A DNA stretch of 64,000 nt, from assembly GCF_000147815.2 (NCBI RefSeq), contig NC_015957.1:682001-746000 (forward strand). Direction: 5' to 3'. The position numbers and the translations under genes are program-made. The notes beneath the pieces are model-generated. The model did no database searches, was not told the origin of the DNA, and worked only from the letters and a program-made list of their open reading frames with translations. Of this stretch, positions 47,188 to 55,128 are shown piece after piece; positions within the stretch are counted from its first letter, which is position 1; each line of letters starts with the position of its first letter. This DNA comes from Streptomyces violaceusniger Tu 4113. GTDB taxonomy: Bacteria; Actinomycetota; Actinomycetes; Streptomycetales; Streptomycetaceae.

Positions 47188-47251
47188 GCGGGCCGCGGCC
47201 CGCGGCCTGCTCTTGGCCGTCCGGCGTCTGGTCCCGGGCGGCTCGGTGCGC

Positions 47252-47581
47252 GTGCCCGGTGGCCGGGTGGGCGGTGCCCGGCGGTCCGGTGGCCCGTGCC
47301 CGGTGGCCGGGTGGGCGGTGCCCGGCGGTCCGGTGGCCTGTACCCGGTGGCTGGGTGGGCGGTGCCCGGCGGTCCGGTGGCCCGTGCCCGGTGGCTGGGT
47401 GGGCGGTGCCCGGCGGTCCGGTGGCCTGTGCCCGGTGGCTGGGTGGGCGGTGCCCGGCGGTCCGGTGGCCCGCGCCCGGCGGTCCGGTGGCCTGTGCCCG
47501 GTGGCTGGGTGGGCGGTGCCCGGCGGTCCGGTGGCCCGTACCCGGTGGCCGGGCGGGCCGTACCCGGTGGGCTCGGTGCCT
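47252..47581. repeat. Minisatellite with 22/44-bp units upstream of tsaE
   Basis: About 15 tandem 22-bp half-units alternate between GTGCCCGGTGGCYGGGTGGG-type and GTGCCCGGCGGTCCGGTGGC-type, giving a 44-bp period with starts at 47252, 47296, 47340, 47384, 47428, 47472, 47494, 47538 and 47560. Two single-half steps occur at 47472 and 47538. Because 44 is not a multiple of 3, the open frames crossing it are unlikely to be real proteins. The gap 47096-47687 holds no gene. Confidence 0.9.
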
Positions 47582-47686
47582 GTCCTGACGGTGTCCGCGT
47601 GGCCGTCCGGCCGGCTGTCCGACCGCCCGGCCAGGGCGTTCGTGCCGGTCCGCGCCGGGCTTTTCGTGCCCGTACCATCGGCGAGT

Positions 47687-48205
47687 ATGGACGTAGGCAC
47701 GCGCATCACCGTCACCTCTCCCGACCAGATGCGGGACCTGGGCCGCAGACTCGCCAAGCTGCTGCGCCCCGGCGATCTGGTCCTGCTCACCGGTGAACTC
47801 GGCGCGGGCAAGACGACCCTGACGCGGGGCCTGGGCGAGGGGCTCGGCGTCCGTGGCGCCGTCACCTCCCCCACCTTCGTGATCGCCCGGGTGCACCCCT
47901 CGCTGGGCGACGGTCCGCCGCTGGTCCATGTCGACGCGTACCGGCTGAACGGCGGCCTCGACGAGATGGAGGACCTGGACCTCGACGTCTCCCTGCCGGC
48001 TTCGGTGGTGGCCGTGGAGTGGGGCGAGGGGAAGGTCGAGGGGCTGGCGGAGGACCGGCTGCATGTGGTGATCCAGCGGACGGTGGGCAGCGACATGGCG
48101 GTCACGGACGCGATGGCCGCCGATGTGGACGACGTACGGGACGTGGTGGTGACCGGCGTCGGCCCCCGCTGGGCGGGGGAGGACCTGGCGTCGCTCGCGG
48201 GGTAG
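47687..48205 (+). CDS. tsaE: tRNA t6A biosynthesis ATPase TsaE
   Basis: 172 aa; with TsaB and TsaD it drives threonylcarbamoyl transfer to A37 of ANN-reading tRNAs. P-loop GELGAGKTTLTRGLGEG, VTSPTFVIARVH, the conserved HVDAYRLNG and VAVEWGEG. The start is ATG 47687 (MDVGTRITVTSP); no clear SD precedes it. A TACCAT hexamer lies 8 nt upstream and could be a -10. Three GGTAGCGC repeats (48201, 48213, 48226) begin at its stop. Confidence 0.95.
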   Translation: MDVGTRITVTSPDQMRDLGRRLAKLLRPGDLVLLTGELGAGKTTLTRGLGEGLGVRGAVTSPTFVIARVHPSLGDGPPLVHVDAYRLNGGLDEMEDLDLDVSLPASVVAVEWGEGKVEGLAEDRLHVVIQRTVGSDMAVTDAMAADVDDVRDVVVTGVGPRWAGEDLASLAG

Positions 48206-48366
48206 CGCCGGGGGTAGCGCAGCGAGGTAGCGCCGCGGGACGGTCCAGCCCGGCAGAGCCGCCGGGTAGAGCTCGCGTGCAGATGCCGAGTAGTTTCCGA
48301 CAAGCCGTCGGCATGCTGTTGCATTCCGGGCATCGCCCGTGGTCACATGGGGGGAGAAAGCGTGGG

Positions 48367-48381
48367 TTAGGTCTGCCTAAC
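48367..48381 (+). promoter_or_regulatory. Iron-box-like element (DtxR/DmdR-type)
   Basis: TTAGGTCTGCCTAAC matches 12 of 15 positions of the first part of the DtxR-family consensus TTAGGTTAGGCTAACCTAA, and contains the dyad TTAGG-N4-CCTAA. It lies 36 bp before the ATG of the next small gene, where a repressor would act. Confidence 0.4.
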
Positions 48382-48417
48382 TCCGCTCGACTGCCCCAGC
48401 ACCCTCAGGAGGCATCC

Positions 48418-48636
48418 ATGTCGGCCCACGACCCCGTGGCCGGGACCGGCGCGCGCGAGGACCGGTCACCGTCGATGTCGGAGCTCCTGGCAGCGTGTGC
48501 GGCGGCGAGCGCGGTCTCGACGCCTCCTCGGCCGGCCGAGGAGGAGACTCCCGCGTCCGCCCAGACGCCCGCGTCAGCCGAGTCCGAGTCCGAGTCCGAG
48601 CCCGCGGCGGACGACGAGGAGCGCGACGCGGCATAG
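48418..48636 (+). CDS. Small acidic protein of unknown function
   Basis: 72 aa, MSAHDPVAGTGAREDRSPSM, then SELLAACAAASAVSTPP, then an acidic Glu/Ser/Asp tail (ESESESEPAADDEERDAA). The AGGAGG SD 5 nt before the ATG is perfect, which argues that this is a real, well-translated gene despite its size. No known domain. The SELLAACAAASAVSTP stretch could be a short amphipathic helix. A candidate iron box precedes it. Confidence 0.7.
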   Translation: MSAHDPVAGTGAREDRSPSMSELLAACAAASAVSTPPRPAEEETPASAQTPASAESESESEPAADDEERDAA

Positions 48637-48693
48637 CGCCCGTCGGGGCTGCGTCATCTCCGCTACGGACTACGGGACTACCGGACTACCGGG

Positions 48694-49260
48694 CTACGGG
48701 ATGACGACGACCTTCGTGTCCACCTGGGCGAAGTCCCACATCGCCGCACTGTCCGCCCGGCTCTCCCGGACGGCCCCGGTCCGCTTGCGCGCGTTCGGGT
48801 CCGGCATCGACCCGTCCACCGCCGCACTGAAACCGAACACGACCCCCCCTTCCGAGTGGAAGACGACGACGTGCTCGACCTGCACTCCGTCCGATCCGAC
48901 CCCGCCCTTGTTGCGCGAGGTCACGGAGTAGGTTCCCGGGTCGGGGCTGGCCGGGCTCGGGCCCACCTGAAAGGTGTGGGTGGCCTTACCGTCGGCACCG
49001 ACCAGCCAGACCCGCTTGTCGCCCAGTGCGTAGACGATCCGTACGCCGGTGCCGGAGCCGGCCGGAAGGGCGGTGGACTTCTGCTTCGACGCCGCGCCGT
49101 CCTTGTCCTTCTTCTTGGACTCGGCGGCGTGCGACCCGGGCCGGGCCTGGGTCGGATGGTCGGGCGCGGTCGCGGCGGCCTGGTAGCCGAGGAATCCGAC
49201 GACGCCCAGCGCGGCGGCGGTGAGTACGACCACAGCGGGCCCGGTACTGCTCCTTGGCAC
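48694..49260 (-). CDS. Membrane-anchored L,D-transpeptidase-like protein lacking the catalytic Cys/His
   Basis: 188 aa. N-terminal TM anchor (residues ~8-30, AVVVLTAAALGVVGFLGYQA), a Lys/Ala linker, then a domain like YkuD L,D-transpeptidases: KRVWLVGADGKATHTFQVG, DPGTYSVTSR, EHVVVFHSEGGVVFGFSAAV. Where active enzymes have HG...SHGCVR, this reads TGAVRESRADSAAMWDFA (161-178), with neither Cys nor His. It may bind peptidoglycan rather than cross-link it. GTG start with SD GGAGAGGG. Divergent from tsaB. Confidence 0.75.
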   Translation of the reverse strand: MPRSSTGPAVVVLTAAALGVVGFLGYQAAATAPDHPTQARPGSHAAESKKKDKDGAASKQKSTALPAGSGTGVRIVYALGDKRVWLVGADGKATHTFQVGPSPASPDPGTYSVTSRNKGGVGSDGVQVEHVVVFHSEGGVVFGFSAAVDGSMPDPNARKRTGAVRESRADSAAMWDFAQVDTKVVVIP

Positions 49261-49381
49261 GGCGGCAACCCTCTCCTGCGGTCAGTACGTGCTGACGGCC
49301 CGTACACACTTACGGCGACGGTAGCACCGGCGCCCGCCGCCCCGCCGCGCTCCGGCCGACCGGTGACCGAGCTGTTCCACC

Positions 49382-49407
49382 GTCGGTACGAAAGGTCGGT
49401 ACGAAAG
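49382..49407 (+). repeat. Perfect 13-bp tandem duplication upstream of tsaB
   Basis: GTCGGTACGAAAG occurs twice head to tail, 33-58 bp before the tsaB GTG. TAGGCT (49428-49433), 6 nt before that GTG, is a plausible -10 for a leaderless transcript. The duplication lies near the -35/upstream region and could be a pair of activator or repressor half-sites. Confidence 0.5.
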
Positions 49408-49439
49408 AACGACCTTCCGGCGCGCCGTAGGCTGTTCTC

Positions 49440-50108
49440 GTGCTGTTGCTCGCTCTTGATACCGCCACCCCCGCCGTGACCGTCGCCCTGCACGACGGCT
49501 CCGCAGTGATCGCCGAATCCTCGGACGTGGACGCCCGGCGCCACGGCGAGCTGCTGCTGCCCGCCGTGCACCGGACGCTGAAAGAGGCGGGCACCGAGCT
49601 GGCCGCGGTGACGGAGATCGTCGTCGGGGCGGGTCCCGGCCCGTACACCGGACTGCGCGTGGGCCTGGTGACCGCGGCCACCTTCGGGTCGGCCCTCGGC
49701 GTCCCCGTCCACGGGCTGTGCACCCTGGACGGGATCGCGTACGCCGCCGGGCGGGCCGGTCTGGACGGCCCCTTCGTCGTGGCCACGGACGCGCGGCGCA
49801 AGGAGGTCTACTGGGCGCGCTACGACGACGCCCGGACCCGCGTCACCGAGCCCGCCGTCGACCACCCCGCCGATCTCGCCGAGCGGGTCGCCGGGCTGCC
49901 CGCGGTCGGCGCGGGCGCGCTGCTCTACCCGGCGGCCTTCGCCGACGTACCGCCCGGGATGCCGGAGTACCAGTCGGCCGGGGCGCTCGCCTCGCTCGCC
50001 GCCGAGAAGCTGGCGCGCGGCGAGGAGCTGCCGCCGCCCCGGCCCCTGTACCTGCGCCGGCCCGACGCCAAGGTGCCCGCCAACTACAAGGTGGTCACCC
50101 CGAAGTGA
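49440..50108 (+). CDS. tsaB: tRNA t6A biosynthesis protein TsaB
   Basis: 222 aa, an ASKHA-fold partner that binds TsaD and TsaE. MLLLALDTATPAVTVALHDG, the conserved VVGAGPGPYTGLRVGLVTAA and the middle ATDARRKEVYWARYD are typical. GTG start with a weak SD (TAGG), which a leaderless promoter would explain. Its stop overlaps the rimI start by 4 bp (GTGA). Confidence 0.96.
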   Translation: MLLLALDTATPAVTVALHDGSAVIAESSDVDARRHGELLLPAVHRTLKEAGTELAAVTEIVVGAGPGPYTGLRVGLVTAATFGSALGVPVHGLCTLDGIAYAAGRAGLDGPFVVATDARRKEVYWARYDDARTRVTEPAVDHPADLAERVAGLPAVGAGALLYPAAFADVPPGMPEYQSAGALASLAAEKLARGEELPPPRPLYLRRPDAKVPANYKVVTPK

Positions 50109-50809
50109 GCGGCGCGACCGTGACGCTGCGCGAGATGCGCTGGTGGGACCTGGGTCGGGTGATGGAGCTCGAAGAGGAGCTGTTCCCCGAGGACGCCTGG
50201 TCGCGGGGGATGTTCTGGTCCGAGCTCGCCCATGCCCGGGGCCGGGACGCCACCCGGCACTATGTGGTGGCGGAGAGCGGGCCCCGGCTGGTCGGATACG
50301 CCGGGCTCGCCGTCTTCGACCGCACCGGCGACGTCCAGACCATCGCCTCCGCCCGCGACCACTGGGGCACCGGACTCGGCGCCCGCCTCCTCACCGACCT
50401 CCTTACGGCCGCCACCGCCTTCGAATGCCGTGAGGTGCTGCTGGAGGTGCGGGTCGACAACGCCCGCGCGCAGCGGCTGTACGAGCGCTTCGGCTTCGAG
50501 CCCATCGGCATACGCAGGGGCTACTACCAGCCCGGCAATGTGGACGCCCTGGTCATGCGGCTGTCCGACCCGGCGGCGCCGGGTGTGACGGCGGGGGGCA
50601 TCGTGACTGCCGCGGATGGCGAGGCGGGTGTGTCCCCCGAGAGGGTTGTGTCCCCCGAGGCTGGTGTGCCCACCGAGACCAGCGCGCCCGTTGACGTCGG
50701 CGCGTCCCCTGACACGAACGGGTCCCCCGAGACCAGCACGTTCACCGCGAACCCCGCGAATTCCGCGAACCCCGCGACCTCAGTACAAGGAACCGAGACC
50801 CATGGCTGA
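50105..50809 (+). CDS. rimI: Ribosomal-protein S18 alanine N-acetyltransferase with C-terminal tail
   Basis: 234 aa. Residues ~1-155 are the GNAT domain of Rim[60 protein letters not shown] and [13 protein letters not shown]. Residues ~160-234 are a Ser/Pro/Thr-rich tail with VSPE/SPET-type repeats and no domain. GTG start inside the tsaB stop. The tail runs 8 bp into tsaD and may exist because of that overlap. The tsaB-rimI-tsaD order is conserved. Confidence 0.95.
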   Translation: MSGATVTLREMRWWDLGRVMELEEELFPEDAWSRGMFWSELAHARGRDATRHYVVAESGPRLVGYAGLAVFDRTGDVQTIASARDHWGTGLGARLLTDLLTAATAFECREVLLEVRVDNARAQRLYERFGFEPIGIRRGYYQPGNVDALVMRLSDPAAPGVTAGGIVTAADGEAGVSPERVVSPEAGVPTETSAPVDVGASPDTNGSPETSTFTANPANSANPATSVQGTETHG

Positions 50810-51908
50810 CGAACCCCTCGTCCTCGGCATCGAGACCTCCTGCGACGAGACCGGCGTCGGCATCGTCCGCGGCCACACCCTCCTCGCCGACGCCGTCGCC
50901 TCCAGCGTGGACGAGCACGCCCGCTTCGGCGGTGTCGTCCCCGAGGTCGCCAGCCGCGCCCATCTGGAGGCGATGGTCCCCACGATCCAGCGTGCGCTGA
51001 AGGAGGCCGGGGTCGCCGCCTCCGACCTCGACGGCATCGCCGTCACCGCGGGCCCCGGGCTCGCCGGCGCGCTGCTGGTCGGCGTCTCGGCCGCCAAGGC
51101 GTACGCCTACGCCCTCGGCAAGCCGCTCTACGGCGTCAACCACCTCGCCTCCCACATCTGCGTCGATCAGTTGGAGCACGGTCCGCTGCCCGAGCCGACG
51201 ATGGCGCTGCTGGTGAGCGGCGGCCACTCCTCGCTGCTCCTCGCGCCCGACATCACCTCCGACGTCCGCCCGCTCGGCTCGACCATCGACGACGCGGCGG
51301 GCGAGGCGTTCGACAAGATCGCCCGGGTGCTGAACCTGGGCTTCCCCGGCGGCCCCGTCATCGACCGCATCGCCCGCGAGGGCGACCCGGACGCGATCGC
51401 CTTCCCGCGTGGGCTGACCGGTCCGCGGGATGCCGCGTACGACTTCTCCTTCTCGGGGCTGAAGACCGCTGTCGCCCGCTGGATCGAGGCGAAGCGGGCG
51501 GCGGGCGAGGAGGTCCCGATCGCCGATGTCTCGGCCTCCTTCCAGGAGGCGGTCGTGGACGTGCTGACCCGTAAGGCCGTCCGCGCCTGCAAGGACGAGG
51601 GCGTGGCGCATCTGATGATCGGCGGCGGCGTCGCCGCCAACTCCCGGCTGCGGGCCTTGGCCGAACGCCGCTGCGAGGACGCGGGCCTCACCCTGCGGGT
51701 GCCGCGGCCGAAGCTGTGCACGGACAACGGGGCGATGGTCGCGGCGCTCGGCGCGGAGATGGTGACGCGGGGACGGTCCGCCTCGGCCTGGGACCTGTCG
51801 GCGGACTCCTCGCTTCCGGTGACGGATCCGCACGTCCCGGACCCGAACGCGCACGCCCACTCCCATGACCATGTGCACGAGCTGAGCCGGAAGAACCTGT
51901 ACGCATGA
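50802..51908 (+). CDS. tsaD: tRNA N6-adenosine threonylcarbamoyltransferase TsaD
   Basis: 368 aa, the catalytic subunit of t6A synthesis. [18 protein letters not shown], the metal ligands in GVNHLASHI (HxxxH), [34 protein letters not shown] and [11 protein letters not shown] are all present. The last ~30 residues are His-rich ([14 protein letters not shown]), a streptomycete feature that might bind metal. The ATG at 50802 overlaps the rimI stop. The next gene starts in ATGA overlap with its stop. Confidence 0.98.
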   Translation: MADEPLVLGIETSCDETGVGIVRGHTLLADAVASSVDEHARFGGVVPEVASRAHLEAMVPTIQRALKEAGVAASDLDGIAVTAGPGLAGALLVGVSAAKAYAYALGKPLYGVNHLASHICVDQLEHGPLPEPTMALLVSGGHSSLLLAPDITSDVRPLGSTIDDAAGEAFDKIARVLNLGFPGGPVIDRIAREGDPDAIAFPRGLTGPRDAAYDFSFSGLKTAVARWIEAKRAAGEEVPIADVSASFQEAVVDVLTRKAVRACKDEGVAHLMIGGGVAANSRLRALAERRCEDAGLTLRVPRPKLCTDNGAMVAALGAEMVTRGRSASAWDLSADSSLPVTDPHVPDPNAHAHSHDHVHELSRKNLYA

Positions 51909-52168
51909 CCGTCGCGCTGATGTGGGAAGCCCGAGCCGTGGCGGGGAAGGGCGATGAGCTGCTGGCGTGGGCCACCCGCCAGCCCCTCGACCCGGCCCCG
52001 CTGCGCCGCGAGACCTTCCGCGCGCCCGAGGACCGCGTCCTCGTCATCACCTGGTGGGACGGTGCCTACGACACCCCGGACCTGCCGGAACTCCCCGAAC
52101 CGGGGGAGGACTTGGCCCGACGCGCGGTGCACCGCTGGCGCTTCGAGGCGGTCAAGGACGAGAACTGA
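51905..52168 (+). CDS. Small conserved hypothetical protein
   Basis: 87 aa, [20 protein letters not shown], then [20 protein letters not shown] and [16 protein letters not shown]. The beta-alpha-beta pattern with Trp-rich strands is reminiscent of small ferredoxin-like (antibiotic monooxygenase-type) folds, but this is not a firm assignment. It overlaps the tsaD stop by 4 bp, so it is the last gene of the tsaB-rimI-tsaD operon. Confidence 0.8.
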   Translation: MTVALMWEARAVAGKGDELLAWATRQPLDPAPLRRETFRAPEDRVLVITWWDGAYDTPDLPELPEPGEDLARRAVHRWRFEAVKDEN

Positions 52169-52500
52169 GCCGCACGGCTCGCCTCGGCCGCGCGGCGGCC
52201 CCGGCTGTGTCCCGCGCCTTGGCCGTACGGCGCGCCTCGCCGTACGGCGGCCCTGGCGCTGCCCCGCTCCCTGGCTGTGCTGCCTCGGCCCTACCGTGCG
52301 CCCCCGGCCGTGCCCCGCGCCCTGGCGGTGCGGCCCCCGGCCGTACCGCGCGCTCCGGCTGTGCCGTCCCGGGCCGTACCTCGAGCCCCGGCGTACCCCC
52401 GAGCCCCCGCCTGTAATGCTGCCCGGGCCGTGCCGTCTGCTGTCCCCGGCCGTACCGCCTCCCTGCCTTACGGCCCCCGGCCACGCCCTCACGCTCACCC
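52169..52500. other. Gene-free low-complexity spacer
   Basis: 332 bp between a + gene and the convergent SARP gene. It consists of degenerate C/G-rich repeats built on CCCCGGCCGTACC and GCCCCGCGCCCTGG variants. No gene, clear terminator or promoter is seen. Confidence 0.6.
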
Positions 52501-55032
52501 TCACCGGAGGGCATCCGTGAGATCGGCGAGGTGCCCGGAGACCGGGCCCAGGGTGAGCAGTCCGCTGCCCGCCCCGGCCAGCTCTGCCGCCGCCGGGGCG
52601 AGGGCGGTGCGGGCGCGCGCCATCGTTTCCCGGTCGCCGACGGCGATGGCCGCCCGCCCGGTGAGACACCACAGGGCCTCCAGCAGCAGATCGCGGGGCG
52701 GCTCCGGGACCGCGCGCAGCGCCGCCGCGGCCTCGGCGCGCTGGTCCCGGGCCAGCAGCACCAGCGGGCGGGCCCAGGGCGCGTACGGCCCCCAGTCGAG
52801 GTCCGCGTCGGTCGGGGCGGGCCGCCCTTGCTCCACGCGCAGACAGAGCAGCGCGAGCGGCAGCAGACCGTGTTCCAGACCGGGCATCCCGGCGCCGTCC
52901 AGCCGTGTGGCCGCGTCCCGGTAGGCCGCCTCGGCCTCGGCCGCCTGCCCGGTCGCGGCCAGCCGTAGTGCCCGGTACCACTCGGTGAACACGCTTACCA
53001 ACGGCCGCTCATGGCGTTCGCCCAGACGGTCGGCGGCGGCCGCGTGCCGGTCGGCAGAAGCGAAGTCCGCGAGCGCGCTGCGGGCCTGGAGCCGGATGAG
53101 ATGGCCGAGCACCTCGAAGGTGACCAGGCCGTGCCGGGCCGACAGGGCGATCAGCTCGGCCCCGGTCGCGTCCCGGCGCGGCGCCAGCCCCGCGTGGTCG
53201 AAGGTCTGCATGAAGACACCGTTCAGGGCGAACGCCAGCAGCGCGGGATCGTCCAGCCGCCGGGCGATCTCCTCGGCCTGCCGAGCCGCTTGGCGGCCAC
53301 GTTCGGAGCGACCCCCACGCGACTCGACGGCAACCGTGGCCAACAGCCGCGCCCGCACCGCCTCATGACGTGGCGCCACCTCGCCAGTAGCCCCGGGCGC
53401 GCCGAGGTTTCCCCCGGCGGAACTCCCGCGCCCGACGGCCTCGTAGCCGGAGGTCCAGCGGCTGGGCAACTCGTGCCCGGTCACCGCGCGCTCCGGCGCG
53501 CCGTGGCCAAGCGTGTCGCGGCCGGTTGCCCCATGGCTGGGGACCTCGTTGCTCAGCGCCTCGTGTCCGGGGCCCTCGTGTCCGGGGCCCTCGTGCCCGG
53601 TCACCGCGCGCCCCGGTGCTTCGTGGTCGGGCGCGTCGGGGCCGGTTGCCTCGTCCTCGGGCGCCCCATGGCCGGGGGTCTCATGACTGGGCGTCCCATG
53701 CCCGGGGGCCCCGTGAGCGCGCGCCTCCTGGCCTGAGGGCTCCTGGCTGATTCCCTTGCGAGCGCTGGCCGCGTGATCGGTTGCCCCATGTCCGGGGGCC
53801 TCATGACCGGGCGTCTCGTGAGCAGGCGCCGCATGCCCGGGGGCCTCATGACCGGGCGTCTCGTGAGCAGGCGCCGCATGGCCAGGCGCCCCATGGCCAG
53901 GGGGTTCAACCACAGGGGCCCCGTCGCCTGGCACCCCGGGACCGGCCGCGAGCGCGGCCAACGTGCGTTCGGCTGCGGCCACGATCGACGACGCCTGTTC
54001 CGGGTCGTCCAGGCGGGTCCAGATTGCCGGGACGTCGTAGGCGCCGATGACGCGGGCGGTCAGTTCGGGGTCGCCCAGTTCCTCCGCTGCCGCGACCGCG
54101 GCCACGCGTTGCTGTCGGGCTGTCCGGAGGCCGCCGCCTCCGGTCATCGAGAGGTCGCGGAGGAGGCCGACCGTGGACTCCAGGCGGGCCCGTGCGCCGG
54201 AGGCCACCGTGCGGTCGTAGGCGGCGGCGGCTTCCGCCCATACCCGGGCGGCTGCCCCGCCCCCGGCCGTGGCGGGGTCGAGGTGGGGCGCCTGGGCGAG
54301 GATGTCGGTCTGCAGGCGGCGCAGTTCCGGGCCCGGGTCCACGCCCAGTTGCTCGACCAGCAGCGTCCGGGCCCGGCGCAGGACCGCCAGCGCGTCGCCC
54401 TGGCGGCCGGTGCGGTACAGCGCGAGGGCCAGCGCCCGCCAGGCGCCCTCGCGCCAGGGGTGCTCGGCCAGATGCGCCTCCAGGTCCGGGACCGCCTCGG
54501 CGGCCCGGCCCAGCGCCAGGCGGGCCTCCGCCTGCCGTTCGACGGCGTGCAGCCGCAGCTCCGCCAGCCGGGAGCGTTCGCCCCGGGCCCAGTCCTCGTC
54601 GGCGAACTCCGCGTACGCGGGGCCGCGCCACCGGCTCAGCGCCTGCTCCAGCCGGGGCAGCGCGCCGTCCGGCGGCAGGGTCGCGGCGGCGGACACGTCC
54701 TGTTCGAAGCGCCAGGCGTCCACCGCGTCCGCATCGGCGCGCAGCGCGTACCCGGGCCCCTCGGTGACCAGCAGCCGGGCGGGGCTGCGGGGCGGGCGCT
54801 GCGGCTCCAGGGCGCGGCGCAGCGCGGCCACGAACGTACGTACCGCGCCGACCGCCCCCGGAGGCGGCTCCGTCCACAGGTCGTCGACCAGCCGGGATAC
54901 GGGTACGACGCGACGGCGGGCGACGATCAGCCGGGCCAGCACCGCGCGGTGCCGTGGCCCCTTCAGCGCGATGGCGCGCTCGTCGGCGTCCCAGGCCACC
55001 ACCGGCCCCAGCACCCCGAACCCGACCCGCAT
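52501..55032 (-). CDS. SARP-family transcriptional regulator with a His-rich repeat insertion
   Basis: 843 aa. Residues ~1-92 are an OmpR-like winged helix (MRVGFGVLGPVVAWDADERA, GPRHRAVLARLIVARRRVVP). Residues ~98-245 are the BTAD domain (RLAELRLHAVERQAEARLAL, DALAVLRRARTLLVEQLGVD). Residues ~370-550 are a low-complexity insertion rich in His, Pro, Gly and Ala (PGHEAPGHAAPAHETPGH). The C-terminal ~290 residues are TPR-like helices (GLVTFEVLGHLIRLQARSAL). SARPs activate antibiotic clusters, but none is visible nearby. The start is ATG 55032; a longer upstream frame overlaps the divergent hydrolase and is spurious. Confidence 0.9.
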   Translation of the reverse strand: MRVGFGVLGPVVAWDADERAIALKGPRHRAVLARLIVARRRVVPVSRLVDDLWTEPPPGAVGAVRTFVAALRRALEPQRPPRSPARLLVTEGPGYALRADADAVDAWRFEQDVSAAATLPPDGALPRLEQALSRWRGPAYAEFADEDWARGERSRLAELRLHAVERQAEARLALGRAAEAVPDLEAHLAEHPWREGAWRALALALYRTGRQGDALAVLRRARTLLVEQLGVDPGPELRRLQTDILAQAPHLDPATAGGGAAARVWAEAAAAYDRTVASGARARLESTVGLLRDLSMTGGGGLRTARQQRVAAVAAAEELGDPELTARVIGAYDVPAIWTRLDDPEQASSIVAAAERTLAALAAGPGVPGDGAPVVEPPGHGAPGHAAPAHETPGHEAPGHAAPAHETPGHEAPGHGATDHAASARKGISQEPSGQEARAHGAPGHGTPSHETPGHGAPEDEATGPDAPDHEAPGRAVTGHEGPGHEGPGHEALSNEVPSHGATGRDTLGHGAPERAVTGHELPSRWTSGYEAVGRGSSAGGNLGAPGATGEVAPRHEAVRARLLATVAVESRGGRSERGRQAARQAEEIARRLDDPALLAFALNGVFMQTFDHAGLAPRRDATGAELIALSARHGLVTFEVLGHLIRLQARSALADFASADRHAAAADRLGERHERPLVSVFTEWYRALRLAATGQAAEAEAAYRDAATRLDGAGMPGLEHGLLPLALLCLRVEQGRPAPTDADLDWGPYAPWARPLVLLARDQRAEAAAALRAVPEPPRDLLLEALWCLTGRAAIAVGDRETMARARTALAPAAAELAGAGSGLLTLGPVSGHLADLTDALR
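53792..53881 (-). repeat. 45-bp tandem repeat inside the SARP gene
   Basis: Two almost identical 45-bp copies (CCGGGGGCCTCATGACCGGG... starting at 53792 and 53837) encode a 15-residue unit of the type HAAPAHETPGHEAPG. Shorter, more diverged copies continue to about 53400. The unit is a multiple of three, so changes in copy number keep the frame. Confidence 0.85.
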
Positions 55033-55128
55033 GCGGTCACCGTAGCGCGCTGATCGGATGCTCATCCGCGCCCGGCAGGCTGACAGGCACCTGGTCACAC
55101 CTGGACCATCCACAGCAAGGGCGGAAAC

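Noticed and set aside
47252..47581. CRISPR array
   Set aside because: The units are contiguous with no unique spacers. It is a tandem minisatellite.
47213..48205. Long frame reading from the minisatellite into tsaE
   Set aside because: The 44-bp unit is not a multiple of three, so the product would change frame pattern each unit. TsaE homology begins only at ATG 47687.
53011..55053. Long + strand frames opposite the SARP gene
   Set aside because: They are composition shadows with no recognisable motifs. The - strand has the winged-helix and BTAD domains.
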